The notes: generated by a model from the sequence alone, not told the origin. DNA of 64,000 nucleotides from Erpobdella octoculata (GCA_963978895.1 OZ022240.1:40799768-40863767), one strand, 5' to 3'. Positions 21,823 to 57,978 are shown, numbered from the stretch's first letter. Numbers and translations are program-made.

Positions 21823-22503
21823 TTGAACAAATTTTTATTCAATTGCTTGTTGTAAAATATCAAAGTTTAAGTCTATCTGACTTATTTTGAGTCAAACTGC
21901 TACTCTTGCCTTGTTATTACAATGCTCAGCTGTTTTAATTTCATTCTATACAACAGGCGTGTGCTTTTTATCAAGCTAATAATCAAGTAATAAGGAAGTT
22001 TTACTATTGTGAGTTTCTACCTACGAAGTTTCACAAAATTTATAATTTTAGTTATAACGAAGCATTTAAAATGAAAACAACTCTGATTTTGTCTCTTATG
22101 GCTGCCTGGCTGCATGCATGCCATTAATCAACTTATTTAGCATACTGAATGTTCACAGCTACTCTATAGAGACACAATTGTGAGACGACGTCAAAAGCTT
22201 TGTTCAGCAAATTCCTCTTGATAAAATTTTTGAGAGTACAAATTATTTGTTGTAATTGGTTCGGAAACTCTGTATGTTGATATTGCTTACTTGTACCAAT
22301 GCAGTATTTTATTACCTGACACAAAACCTGTTACATTTTTATTAGGTCATGTATAGGTACCATTTTTTAGACCTTGAGACAGATAAAACTACATTTTTCT
22401 CAAATTAAGTTTTGGTTGAGTTGTTTGATAAACATTAGATTTTTTTTATTTTGCATAGTCAAGCGAGTTAATATTTAAAAGACTTAGTAACATCATTAAC
22501 ACT

Positions 22504-22560
22504 CCTTCAAAGCTATTTATCAATGACATCAACAAATAAAACAGGACGCACCAAATTTGA
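22504..22560 (-). pseudogene. Relic of a receptor signal-peptide exon
   Basis: The minus strand aligns codon by codon with the first exons of genes 0-2 (WCVLFYLLMSLINSFEG against WRLQLFSVLFYISLSLMTSSEG). The start ATG is ATT and the donor GGTATT is GGAGTG. It marks an older, dead member of the receptor family in the intergenic DNA. A second relic of the same origin is at 49290-49344. Confidence 0.5.
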
Positions 22561-23142
22561 ACAAAAAAACACATTTTAATAAAATGATTTGCCCGAAAAC
22601 AATTTTCAAATTATTTTGATCTTTGCAATAATTCAAAATTGTGCAACAATCATCTTATCTAACCATTTTTTATAATGTTGTCAACAAAAGCAAGACAACC
22701 AAGGCTGCCATTTTAGCCTGACTAACTTTTATAATGCACAGCTTTAAATGACATTTTTATTGTTAACAAAAGGCATCGAGATCATGTAGGACATTTCTGC
22801 CCTGCTATGGCAAAAGAAAGCAGGTCCACCTTTGGCATAAAATTAGATTAATTGTCTGTTTAAAAGTAGAAAGCAAGACCTACATTAAGGTATATACAAA
22901 ACTGTTTTACTCTGCATAGTTTCTGAGTATAACCCATGGCAAAAAGAATCCTGTCCCAGAACTACTAGTAAAACCTAAATTTGGTCTACGTGTATTACAA
23001 AACCATGTTTCGGTGATTTGCTTCCTTTTGCCATGGTAAGGCAGATTTGTGGAACGTTGTCATTATTCATTTGTTTAATTTTAACATATAATTTGTGCAA
23101 ACATTAGCACTTTGAACCCAAGGGTTAATTTATATCTATTTA

Positions 23143-23560
23143 TGCAAAAGAACATGTCGTGACTGACTGACTGACTGATAATCAACGCCGAGTCTCATCC
23201 AATGAACTTGAAATTTAAAACTTATATCATTTCTATAACGTAAGCACCCACTAAAAAACAGGAAAATAAAATTCAAAAACCAAACTTTGAAAGTTTTGAA
23301 ATTCAGTATTTAGATTATTTAAAAAAAAATAAGATAAGTGTTTGACTAATTTAAATAAAATTAGTTTGTGAGTTTTGAGGTTTTGTGCCTGTTAAAACTG
23401 ACTGGTTCCAATTCAGCACAAGCAGTGCACGACCTCGACTCTTATGCTTGTGAAACGGGCTGGTTCTGGCCTAATATTTTTTGCCTATTAAACGGTCCGA
23501 GCCTGAATTTATTTGCTTTTGAAATAAACCCGACCTGGTCTCCAAAAATCGTGGAAAGCT
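23143..23560 (+). repeat. Fragment of the Helitron-like R repeat
   Basis: It starts GCAAAAGAACATGTCGTGACTG with the CTGACTGACTGA run and GATAATCAACGCCGAG, as in the full copies at 38721 and 40351, and continues into the GAGTTTTGAGGTTTTGTGCC segment. The internal 160-bp repeats are missing and the CTAG end is not seen. Confidence 0.65.
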
Positions 23561-24471
23561 CTATGGCGATTGTTTTAAAGTCTAACTTTGTGTTACTGCC
23601 CATTTGTCTCTTCCGTGTTTGTTTATCATGTTTATTTGTAATCCAAAATTGCAAAAAATTACATCAGTCTTAATGTTAAGTCAAAATGCAAAACACATTT
23701 TTATTTGGTTATTCGACAAAATACGCCCTGAGGAAAACTATCGTATAATTTCTGCGGAAATTCCAGATCCGTCTAGTAGTTCTTGTTTTCTCTTTACTTG
23801 AATATCATTATATTCTACATGAAAAAAAAACAGTCCTTCCATTTAGGATAATGGTCAGCAAACTTAAAATATCCAAAGTTGCGAGAAGCTGCGTTTTTTT
23901 CATTTTTGATTTCGATATCAGTTTCAAGCGCTTTGTCCGAAATGGTGGGATCATCCCAAAACTATACATTACTAAGGCGTAAAGCGAGCCTTGACTCTGA
24001 AAAAATTGAAAATGTTGTGAAAACTAACTCTTTGTTTTTTTATTGAAACAACTTTTTACATGTACAACAATTTCATGGAGTAAAAACAAAAACTAGGCTA
24101 TGTTGAGCAAGTAAGAGTATTATAGATAAAGAAGAGAAGATTTGATACAAATTACAGTTAAACAACATGCGGGTATGGTTTCCCTCAATGACGGGTGAGG
24201 TTCTGCTGAAGGGAAAAAACGCAGTTGTTGCGAGTTGTGGTTTGAGGCTTGCGATTGTTGCGGTTTGCGGGTTGACATATTTCAAACTGCTTTTCTACAT
24301 GCAAGTTAGTTAGTTGTACTGTAAAACTCGATAGCTATTTAAATGGTTACTTGTTAAAGTAAAACTGAAAACCAGTCCACAAGTCCGACATTGACGTTCA
24401 GAATTTTAAAAAGCCTGAAAAACGATCAACGATTTGAAATTTTAATAAAAAATGAAAATTTGCAAACAAAA

Positions 24472-46888
<22,417 letters not shown>

Positions 46889-49800
46889 TTGAACAAATTT
46901 TTATTCAATTGCTTGTTGTAAAATATCGAAGTTTAAGTCTATCTGACTTATTTTGAGTCAAACTGCTACTCTTGCCTTGCTATTACAATGCTCAGCTGTT
47001 TTAACTTCATTCTATACAACAGGCGTGTGCTTTTTATCAAGCTAATAATCAAGTAATAAGGAAGTTATACTATTGTAAGAGTCTATCTACAAACGAACAA
47101 CTCTGATTTTGTCTCTTATGGCTACATGGCTGCATGCCATTAATCAACTGCATGTTCACAGCTTATCTATAGAGACACCACTACAAGGTTCTACAATTGT
47201 GAGACAACGTCAAAAGCTTTGTTCAGCAAATTCCTCTTGATAAAACTGTTCTGAGTACAAACAGGATTTTTATAACAAATATAATATTATTTGAATTTTA
47301 GCAAACTAGTAAATAAAAATAGCAATTTGTATTGTTAGACTTTTATAGAAGAAAAATTAAAAAAAATGAGAGAAAGAAAGAGGGAAAAAGATGAGAAAAA
47401 GCTAAACAAAAACTCGTGTATTGTTGAACTGTTCAGCTATTTATTCAATAAAAATGCTTTTTATGAGTCGTTAGACAGAGTCATTATTGTTTTTTGAAAA
47501 CTATAATAAACTATTCTAAACTGTCTTTTTGCTTGAACCTAAGAGTAAGTTGCAATGCCGTTTGTCAAAATAACCTCGAGTTACAAAGTTTGTGAAAATT
47601 TAAAAAAAACTACAAATTATGTAAAATAGACGCAGTCTTTTGATTGTTGCAAGCACTCTCACGTTCATTTTCAAAAACGATACAAATGAGCAAACGGAGT
47701 TTTATTACATAGTTGCTAAACCATATTGGCATTTGGAAAATGAAAAAAAAAACAGATTGATTAACACAAAACAAAATAATTAAACTTCAGCAAGACCGTA
47801 AGTTAGGGAGTTTGAAAAGAAAAAAATATATTTGGTTTGTTGATCAGATAATGAAATATTCTGGATGAGGTTGAGGAGCTTGTGGTTTAAGATGAAATGG
47901 ACAAAACCAAATTTTCACAAATATTTTTAGAACCTAGGGTTGTACAAGAAGTTGATGAGTCTGTACCAACGTTGTCATCTGAGCTTATGGTTATTTGTTC
48001 TAGCACTTTATTAGACTCTCTATCATATCTGTATCAATTTTGTCATCTGGAATAACTATTATTCTGATAATTTTAATTTATTAGTATTTATTCTGGTAAT
48101 TATAGAAGCAGGGTTGTACAAAAAGGTGATGAGCCAAAACTACCAGAAGACACACGTCGTACGTCTAACGTCGGTGGAAGTAGCTGCCATTCAAGAATGT
48201 TTTCCTCACTTGGTTGACTGACTATTAACTTAAAATACGTCTGCGAAACAAGCCAAGCAGCAACTGCTTATTAATAAATTCAATCATTTAAAAGTCTATT
48301 TTTTTCTTTGTTTTTTGGTGATGTTGATATTGTCCATCAAGTGAGAAAAATGTATTTGTGGATCAGTTTTTTTCTCGGTTTTGTCAGCAGGTACCTTTGC
48401 CTCTTCTATTTCTTTCAAAACCTTGAGTTCAATTTCAACCTTTTGGAACAATGGAATCAACAACTTCTTTTGCAATAACGTTGTTTGTAACCGACTTCTC
48501 TACTTGTGACTTCAGAAAAACAGTGGTATCATTGTCATCGACTACTTCAATTAATGTTTTCATTTCAAATGAGAACTTGCGGAAGTTTAAAGAAAAACTG
48601 CTGCTGATTTCCGGCCTTTGATGTAAAATTAATAGAACTTCTATAATTCTCAACTGTCTTTCAGACATCAGACAGTGTCTGATGGCTTTCTTCCTAACAA
48701 TAACAGTCACATTGTTAACAAGAATTTTACGTTTCAAAGCACGGCCATTAGGGTGGAGCTTATAAAACCAAAAAAATTGAAATTATTATTTTTGAAAGTC
48801 TTACCCCCTAATCCGTTTTTTTTAGTGTAAAAATTGTGTGAAATTGTTGAGAAAATTTTTCTTTCTTTATGGGTAGCTCAAGTACCTTCAAAAATTACAA
48901 AAGTTACTAAAATGTGAAGAATTACGAGTATATCGTAATTTATTGTAAAAATGCAGAAATTATTTATAAAAACATTATTAATGAGTAATCTTTTTCAAGG
49001 TTTACTATTAAGCTTCTGACAAGAGTTTATGGACTTATGGTAGCTTTGAGAAAGTCTGTTTCCTGCTATCAGGGTACATTTTGCGATGGTCTTCCACAAC
49101 TTGCATTGGTAAAAGTAATTAAAACATTTCTATTAGGTCACGTATAGGTACTATTTTCAGACTTTTAAACAGATAAAACTACATTTTTTTTCAAATTAAT
49201 TTTCAGTTGTTTGAAGAACATTAGATTTTTTTTATTGTGCGTAGTCAAGCGGAGTTAATATTTAAAAGACTTAGTAACATCATTAACATAACTTCAAACC
49301 AATTTATTAATGACATCAACAAAGAAAACGGGCGCACCAAATTTAAAAGAAACACAATTTATTAAACTGATTTGCTCAAAAACAATTTTCAAATTATTTC
49401 GATCTTTGCAAAAATCCAAAATCGTGCAACAATCATCTTATCTAACCATTTTTAAAATGTTGTCAACAAAAGCAATATAACCAAGGCTGCCATTTTAGCC
49501 TGATTAACTTTTATAATGCACAGCTTTAAATGACAGTTTTATTCATAACAAAAGACATTGAGATCATGTAAGACATTTCTGCTCTGCTATGGCAAAAGAA
49601 AGCAGGTCCAATTTTGGCCTAAAATTAGATTAATTGTTGGTTCAAAAGTAGAAAGTTTTATTATGGTATATACAAAATGGTTTTACTCTGCATAGTTTCT
49701 GTGTATAACCCATGACAAAAAGAATCATGTCCCAGAACTACTGGTAAAATCTAAATTTGGTCTACGTGTATTACAAAACCACGATTAGCTGATTTGCTTC

Positions 49801-50588
49801 CTTTTGCCATGGTAAAGTAGATTTGTGGAACGTTGTCAAAAACGTTTACAAAATACTTTCATTGACAAGTTCTCATCAAAATCAAAATAAAAAATTTGTT
49901 ATTATAAGTTTGTAACATATATTTTGTGTTTGACAATCCCGGCATGCGTCAGTTATGAAATTGTTAAAAGTACTAATTGTTGTGCTTTAATCAATGTAAA
50001 ACATTATAGTTAGACTCCTGCAAAATTCGGTGGCAGTGATCTTTAACAAGCTTAGTGGAGAAACGTATCTAAAGGCTGATTTTTCAATAACGTAGTTGAA
50101 ACTTTTAGCTTCCGCAATTAAGATTTGATTTACGCCACTTGTATAAAAATCATTAAACAATCCTTTATGTATTCATAAACTAATTGGGATACCAAGCATT
50201 GCCCTGGTTTTGTTTGATTAAGAAAAACTGATTTTACAGTTCAAAACTGTTTAAACCTCATACATTAACTTAACCGTAGTTGAAAGTGAAAACTAAGAAT
50301 ACTTTATCACACATTCCGGCTGAAATTTTTAGTATAATTCTGATTCTCATAAACATAAAAGTTTTTTCCATTCTCTTCCATACGCCCTCGAACGATTCGT
50401 TTTTCTGTTAATCAGTTTTTGAAAGATCGGAATGAAATTATTTCAGAACCTGAATAAAATCGAACGTTTGTAAATTTTAAGTCAAAAGCCCCCTTTTGAT
50501 AGCGTTTTTGAAAATTAAAGCAGAGTAGCTAAAAGTTGCATTGTTCAATGCTGATTTACACGGTTAAAGGCTCTTTGGATAAGTTGCA
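46889..50588. other. Intergenic DNA between genes 2 and 3
   Basis: The upstream flank to about 47340 is shared with 104-540. Bases 49120-49850 match 22330-23050. Bases 47340-49100 and 49860-50680 are unique within the window. Apart from the relic exon at 49290-49344 and the frame at 48435-48737, I see no gene. Confidence 0.5.
48435..48737 (-). CDS. Unrecognised open frame, possibly a captured gene fragment
   Basis: This 100-residue frame lies in a stretch less AT-biased than its surroundings, and the reading stays open upstream for about 12 codons before the Met (LHPNGRALK). It contains KRKILVNNVTVIVRKKAIRHC and a Glu/Asp/Val-rich half (EVVDDNDTTVF). I recognise no family, TM segment or signal peptide. 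Codon usage looks more gene-like than the neighbourhood. It could be a retrocopy or one exon of an unknown gene. Confidence 0.25.
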   Translation of the reverse strand: MKRKILVNNVTVIVRKKAIRHCLMSERQLRIIEVLLILHQRPEISSSFSLNFRKFSFEMKTLIEVVDDNDTTVFLKSQVEKSVTNNVIAKEVVDSIVPKG

Positions 50589-53500
50589 TTAGATTATTTG
50601 CCACATAACTCTGCCAAGGTTTTTAAATTTTATTCCCTGGCTTCTCCGTTTTTTTCTTTCTCTCATTTTTTTTACTTTTTTTTGGGGGATCCTGTTGTTC
50701 ATCCATAGAGTTAAAATTGTATCACAAGTAGAAGAAATATTTAAGTAGCAATCTTTTACTGAAACATTACTCATTGTTCCACTGATATCTAGATTATAAA
50801 CTCCTTCTTGTACATTATTTAAGTGTAACTTGCATGTTTCCTCCCATGATACTTTTCTGTTGAAATATTATTAAATTGAATAAAACAAAAAAAATTTCAA
50901 TTAAAATGTGCGTCCAATTAAATTTGTATAAAATTTAAAATAACATCAAAATTTAATTTATTATACTTGTTCTCTTTTATACATTTTCCATCCATGCTCA
51001 AAAATTTGATTGTGCAAGTAACCAAAGTGACCTCACTAGAAGCTCTATAAAATAAACAAATTCTTTCATAGAAAAATAAAAAAATTAATAGATTTTATAT
51101 GAAAACACAACTTTTGTATTAAAAAAATAGAAAATGAATCAAAAAGCAGTATGTAAAACAAACAAAAAAATTATTTTTGGTTCTTAAAAAAAATTAACAA
51201 ACCTAATAGATTAAAAATGTTTTGATTGTTATTATAAAATTAACAAACCTTTTCAATTCCAAAAATATATAATTATTTGCATTTTCAATTTTGACTTCAA
51301 CCTCATAAACGTTTCCCAAATAAACTTCGCACATCTATAATTAATTAAATTTAAATAAATTATAATATTAATAAACAGTTAAATATTAAAAAATTGAAAT
51401 GAAACAATTCAGCTTTTATTTATAATTTAACAAATTTAAACCAAAAAAACAGTAGTAGGATTAACAAATTTGAATGAGTAAAAAAACTACTTTTTTATTT
51501 TCGGGTAATAAATAAAATCTTTCAAGTTTTGTTAGAGTGAAGTTCAATGTTGAATACACATTTAATGTAAAATTTTCTTCAAAATATAATGTATTCACAA
51601 TGATCTTCAACTCTCGACATGAAGAACATATTTTTGTTGCATACAAAATGTTGTAATCGTCCACAGTAACAGGATGAGTCATTGAAAACATGGAATCTGT
51701 TAACAAGCAAGCAAATCGTAATTTTAATCGTATAAAAGAAGATTTTATATTTTAGGATCCGGATAAAAAGCCTTTAAAATCCCCGGGCAACGCCGGGTAA
51801 CCCAGCTAGTTTTGTTATATATTACATATTTTTTCTTTAAAGCAGCATTTTTAAGATTAATAGATAATTTTTTATTCAACACATATAAATTAAAAAAAGT
51901 CAAATAAACGAATACAACACATCCGAAAGTTACAAATCATAAACATACAAAATAAATACATATAAAAATAAAACAAATGATCACGTTATTTCTGCAATAC
52001 AAATTCAAATATTACCTGAATGATGATGATCGTATTTGTTGTTATTAAAAACAATTAAATTGATTGTATCTGGCTATAAAAACAAAAAATTCAATTAGTT
52101 TAATTTTTTTTACTTTTTTCAATAACAAAAAAGATACTAACCACCTTACATCTAAGATGAATGAATAATGTTGCATCAACATTATTGAAATCCACCAACA
52201 GCTCATATTGATAACATTTATTTGCTCTATTTGAACTGCATACATAGAAATAAAAAAAATTGGAATCTGAATTTTTTGTTCTCATTATTGAGGATATTTG
52301 AAAAAATTGTTTGAAAAATAAAATAATCATTTTATTAATTTTACCCGCCATCCCAATGTGAGTATTTAAACATTGATGGATTCCAGAAAACATACATTGA
52401 ATCAAATTCATTTTTAAATGAGTTTAAACCTTAAAATAATTATGTTTTTTTTTTCATTTTGTTTTTTAAAAAAATATAAAATCTTACTTGAATATTGTTT
52501 TTCAATAACTTTGGTTTGAATTATATCAGGATAAAGCCATTCTTTATATATAAACTCAAAACTGTTATTCTAAAAAATAAGAGTTAAAAAACATTCTTAA
52601 CTCAATAATATAGAAACATATTCAAAGTAATTTGTAGAAAATAATGATTTGCGATTTTTATATTTTGTTAAAATCATGTTGTACAAATTTATTAATGTAC
52701 TTTATTGAATCTAGAATAACTTGGTGTTAGCCAAAGTCTCTGCAATTTAATTTTGGTATGGTTTTATATTTAAATTAATGTTTTATTTTTATTTTTTTAC
52801 GTTTTTATTTTGAAAAAAATTGGGTTTTTTCCATTTTTTAATAGAAGAAAAAATGTAAAACCAGTAAAATTTATTTAACTATTATTGCTTGAAAACAGAA
52901 TACGAAGGTTTTTTATTTAATTGAGTTTTTATTTTTTGATTAATTTTAAATAAATTTTTAAACTTAAAAATTAATAAACAAGATTTATTAAAATTGAATA
53001 CTATTTATATATTTTTTTGATATAAAAGGATATTTTCATTTGTTTTTCTATTTCGTTATTTTTTTCTTTTTTACATTTCTATTCCACACATTGCTTTTTT
53101 ATTTATCAAACATTTATTTAATAGAAACTAATAAATACACCAGTTGAATTTATTTAATTGACGATTATTGCTTAAAAACAAAATACATAAATCTACATTT
53201 AATTCAATTTTCATTTCAATGACTTTTTTTAGATGCTTTAAATAATAATATTATTTTATATAATTTCAACACGTTTCTAATAGTAATATTCACTTTCACA
53301 TTTAGTAAACTGTCATTATTAGAAATAAATAAACCTATTTATTTACTTTAACAAAAGTTACATTTAACATGAATTTGAATTTGAATTTGTTTATTATCAG
53401 AACCAAAAATATAAAAAAAGTCTATAGAATCAAGCCATAAAAAATTAAAAAGTCTGAAAGTTATATTTTTGATGAAGAGGAGCTACATCAGGCTCCTCTA

Positions 53501-55321
53501 TACTGACAGAAGCTGGAGGACTCGCGACTCCTAAGAGATGCGGTCCTTGAAAGCGTTTACTGTCGGGGCGTCAATTGTGTATTGCGTAAGCGCATTCCAT
53601 GGAGCGACAATCCGGTTTGTGAAAAAATTGTATCGCTCTTCGCAACCTCTGACATACTGGCGCTCTAATTTGCAGTTGTGGCTACGCAGGTTGTATGCCG
53701 TGTGGCCGGCTGCTCGAGTTTGCGGAACAGAAAAGCTGACGTCGTCGATGTTGCGGGCGATTTTGAACTGCTCGATCAGGTCACCTCTCGAACGGCGGTC
53801 TTGTAGCGTTGTGATCCCAAGCTTTTGCAGACGAGGTTCATAGGGCTGATGTTTTAGTGTTGCAATGATTTTTGTTGCCCGACGTTGGACCTGCTCAAGA
53901 AGGTTAATATCGCCCTTTTGATAAGGCGACCAAGATTAAACAGGAAATTCAAGATGTGGGCGGACGTAGGAGAGGTAAAGTGTACGCCACAGTATGAGGC
54001 TGCGGCTGCGGAAAGCTTTTCTGAGTCGGCTGAGCATATGATTGGCTGATGATGCTGCTTTTTCGACCTGTGCTCGGACCTTTAGATCATCTGAGACGAG
54101 AACACCAAGATCACGTTCGACTTTTGTCACTTCGAGTGGTCGCCGCGTGCCGTCAATATGTCTCATAGAGTATTGGTGGGTTATTCTTTGTGAGCGACCG
54201 ACATGCATGATTTTGCATTTCTCGACATTGAAGTGCATTAGCCAAGTGAATGACCACCCAACTGCACGGTCAATGTGCCATAAGCTTTTAGTTTATGCAG
54301 TAGGCGTTTGTGAGGTACTCTGTCGAATGCTTTGGCAAAATCTGTATATATAGAACGCGTGGGTGCAAACCGTCAAGACCCATCGATTTAGTTTAGTCTA
54401 AGCTGTGGAGTCTTTTTTGAAGAATAGGTGCAGAAAAACAACTTTCATTTACATCGCAGATTGATTCGGTGCGATCTGTAAAAGCAGGCATGTAACCCTC
54501 AGGTTCGATGACAAAAACAGATTGAAAATAGTCATTGAGTGAAGAACAGATTTTTTTCACGGTCCGCAGTTATGGTGCCGTCGGCTGTCTGAGTAGAGTT
54601 GATGTCGTCTTTGACAAACTGCTTGCTACGGACATGTGAATGAATAAGTTTTGGATTGGATTTGGAAGCGCTGACTAGTTGTTCCTCATACATGAGAATT
54701 GCCGACTTGACTGTTTTAGCTACACGCTTGCAAGCCTCTCGATGAGATTCTCGTAGAATAAGTGCAGAGTCGCGCCCCGATGCGATGTAATTAGCCCAGA
54801 CCTGGCGCTTGACTCTGGCTGCTTTTATAACTTCGGGTGTTACCCAAGGTTCTTTTTTCTGGACAAATGGAGTTGTTGTAGATGGGATGTGTAATGCAAC
54901 CGTTTCGTTGTATCGGTCGATAAGAAGCTGATAAGTGTCAGGTACTGAAAGGCCATCAAATAAGTTTTCCCAGTCGGTGTTTGAAATAAGAGATGACAGC
55001 GATTGTAGTCAGCTTTGCTCCATATAAAACGTTTGTGCGACGGAGAAACACGTGAATTGTTCAGACCGGCCACAGCGAACCGACCGGTTATAAAGCAATG
55101 GGATTGGCCCATGGGCGTGTATCCAAGTGAGTTATCTTCAAGTATCTCGATAGCTCGGTCGGTGTCGTTAGTAATAATGAGGTCAAGAGTGCTGCTAGGT
55201 GTAACTGTAAGATGAAGATAATTCATCTTACGTATTTTTCATAGTATTTGTTTATTTTATTTTATTATGTGTGCATTTTATTAGGATTGGATATTTCGTA
55301 ACAATAAGTCATATATATATG

Positions 55322-55368
<47 letters not shown>

Positions 55369-55428
55369 GTTTTTATATATATGTATGTGTGTATGTGTGT
55401 GCGTATTTACTAATTTTTTTTTATCTAG

Positions 55429-55463
<35 letters not shown>

Positions 55464-57871
55464 TTTTCCTGATTTTGATTGGTAAGAATGTAAATATTAT
55501 TTTGTGCATGAATTTTGAGAAACTAGACAGTGTGTTATAAAGTTGAGTGTTCGAGAAGAAAAATAAAAGTTTAAAGAGACGTGCTGCAGAGAGAAATTGG
55601 AATTTACAAAAGATTTGTTAGAACCGTGCGAAATTCTACAAAGTGAGAGAATTCAGTTTTATTTGAGTCCAGTTAAAAGATTTATTTTTCAAGGGAGAAT
55701 AATTAAGTTAAAATAAATTCGAGAAATATTGTGATATAAATAACTTCGACTTTAACGTTACGAATCGCTAGAAAGCATATTCCTCTACGTTTACATTGGT
55801 GACCCCGACATATTTACAAATTTTTCGTTTGTAAATTTTTCTTCCGAGTTATTTGATCACAAGTGACCGAATTTTTTTTTTTTGTGAAAGATGTCTGACG
55901 AGAAATTCATTGCGATGGGACAGGCCCTAGGTTATTCCGGAGAAGATTTAAGGAATTATGTCAAAGAGTTAAAGGATGAAGAAAGAGTTAGGAGATTAGA
56001 AGAACGTGAAGAAAAAAAACAAGAACGGGAAGAGCGAGAGAAAAAGACTCAAGAGGCTAAAGAAGAACGAGAACTCCAACTTCAACAGGCTAAAGAAGAA
56101 CGAGAACTTCAACTTCTACGTGAGCGCGAACAACGCCAGCATGAATTGGAATTGAAAAAGCTGGAATTAGAGGCCCTAACGAAAAAAGAGCCAAAGGTAG
56201 AGGTAACAAAGATTCCTTATCCAAAGTTTTCTGAAGGTGATGACATCGACGCATTTTTGCTGAGATTTGAGTCATTGGCAAAAGCCAATGGTCACCCTCA
56301 GAAGGATTGGGGAATGCTTCTAGGGTCGTTGCTTAGTGCGAAGACTTTGGAAGTGTTTGGCCAACTTAGCGATAGTCAGATGCAGGACTACAGGACGGCA
56401 AAGGAGGCACTCCTTCGTCGTTTTGGGAAGTCAGCGGAAGACTATCGCATAATGTTTCGAGAGTCAATGCCTGAAACGGAGGAAACCTGGGAACATTATC
56501 TAGTGCGGCTAGATAGCCACCTCAGGCGCTGGGTAGATCTCGCGGGCAAACAAAATCTGTTGTTTTTGTTTCTGAAAGAGCAGTTTTTCGGAAAGTGCCC
56601 GGCGGGAATGGTCGAATACTTGTTGGATAAAGAGAGCATAGATGTCAATGAGCTGTGCCTTTGGGTAAACAAGTACAGCCAAGCCCATCCAGAGAAGAGG
56701 TTGGCAAAATTGGACAGCAATAGCAGGATGGGTTGGAACCGGGGTCAGTCGGTCAGTGACGCCAAAATGGTTGAACCTCGCTGCTACAACTGTCATCAAA
56801 CGGGGCACATGGCAAGAGAGTGTCGGCAGAGTAGCCCTAGTAATCCTGTACTTTTTCAAACACGGAAAGAGACGACTACGTCAGCACCATGCAAGGATTC
56901 CGGTGTTGTGAATGCATGCGCTGCCATGGTGATGGAAGAAAAAATGGATGAGGTGGAATTGAAGTGTGGATGCATTTTTCCTGTCATTGCGGATGGTTGT
57001 TTGCACTCAGGAGAAAAATTTAAATTAACCAGAGGGTTTGTGAACAGAAAACCGGTAAAAGTTTTGAGGGACACTGGCTGTACTTCCATAATAGTAAAGG
57101 AATCATTAGTGCACCCGCGTCAGATGACCGGAAGAACAAGACCCTGTGTTTTGATCGACGGCACAGTTCGAGTAGCTCCAACAGCAGTGGTAAAAATCAA
57201 AACAGACTGGTTCAGAGGAACTAGAGAGGTGGTCTGCATGAAAAACCTACTTTGCGATCTCGTGCTGGGAAATGTTGAAGGGGTAAGAGGTTTTGATGCA
57301 ATGGCGGCAGGAAAACGCTTTGGTCGGAAACCACAGAAATCCGCTTCCAACTACGACAGCACTCAGAGGAATGATCAGGTAAAGTTTGGAAAATCGTCGG
57401 CTAACTCGGAGCTGTATCAAAGCAAGGAAAGAAACACGTCTGCCATTTCAAAAGTAGGAAATAAAGTTGAGGCAAAAGTTCAAGCTTTGAATCCGCCAAA
57501 AGAAAGACCAAGGCTCAATCTTCTGCCTAGAGGCCAACATGGAGGGGTGGGGAAAGTTGGAAAGTTGAATTCGGCAATCTTCGGAGATGCCCGCCCTGTT
57601 GACACAGCACGCAGAGAGATAGAGATTGAGAATAAGTTGAAAGGAAACTATTTCAAAGGCAAGGAGAACATCGGTGCTGACTTTCTTAGTCGTAAAGAGA
57701 GTGACGATGTAATCAAGAAACACTGACGCGTTTTTTTTTTCGAAGAGGGGGGATATGTAAGATGAAGATAATTCATCTTACGTATTTTTCATAGTATTTG
57801 TTTATTTTATTTTATTATGTGTGCATTTTATTAGGATTGGATATTTCGTAACAATAAGTCATATATATATG

Positions 57872-57918
<47 letters not shown>

Positions 57919-57978
57919 GTTTTTATATATATGTATGTGTGTATGTGTGTGCGTATTTACTAATTTTTTTTTATCTAG

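Larger units (their letters stand above)
21823..24471. other. Intergenic DNA between genes 1 and 2, with repeat fragments
   Basis: The first part (to about 22300) is the upstream flank shared with 104-540 and 46889-47340. The middle (22320-23070) aligns with 49120-49850 and contains a decayed signal exon (separate entry). An R-repeat fragment begins at about 23143, and the rest matches 7060-8200. I see no intact gene. An ATG-plus-hydrophobic stretch on the plus strand at about 22070 runs 18 codons to a stop and is not convincing. Confidence 0.5.

Noticed and set aside
22070..22126. Plus-strand ATG with a signal-peptide-like run (MKTTLILSLMAAW)
   Set aside because: It stops after 18 codons, has no donor GT in a sensible place, and the ATG is not kept in the related copies at about 290 and 47100.
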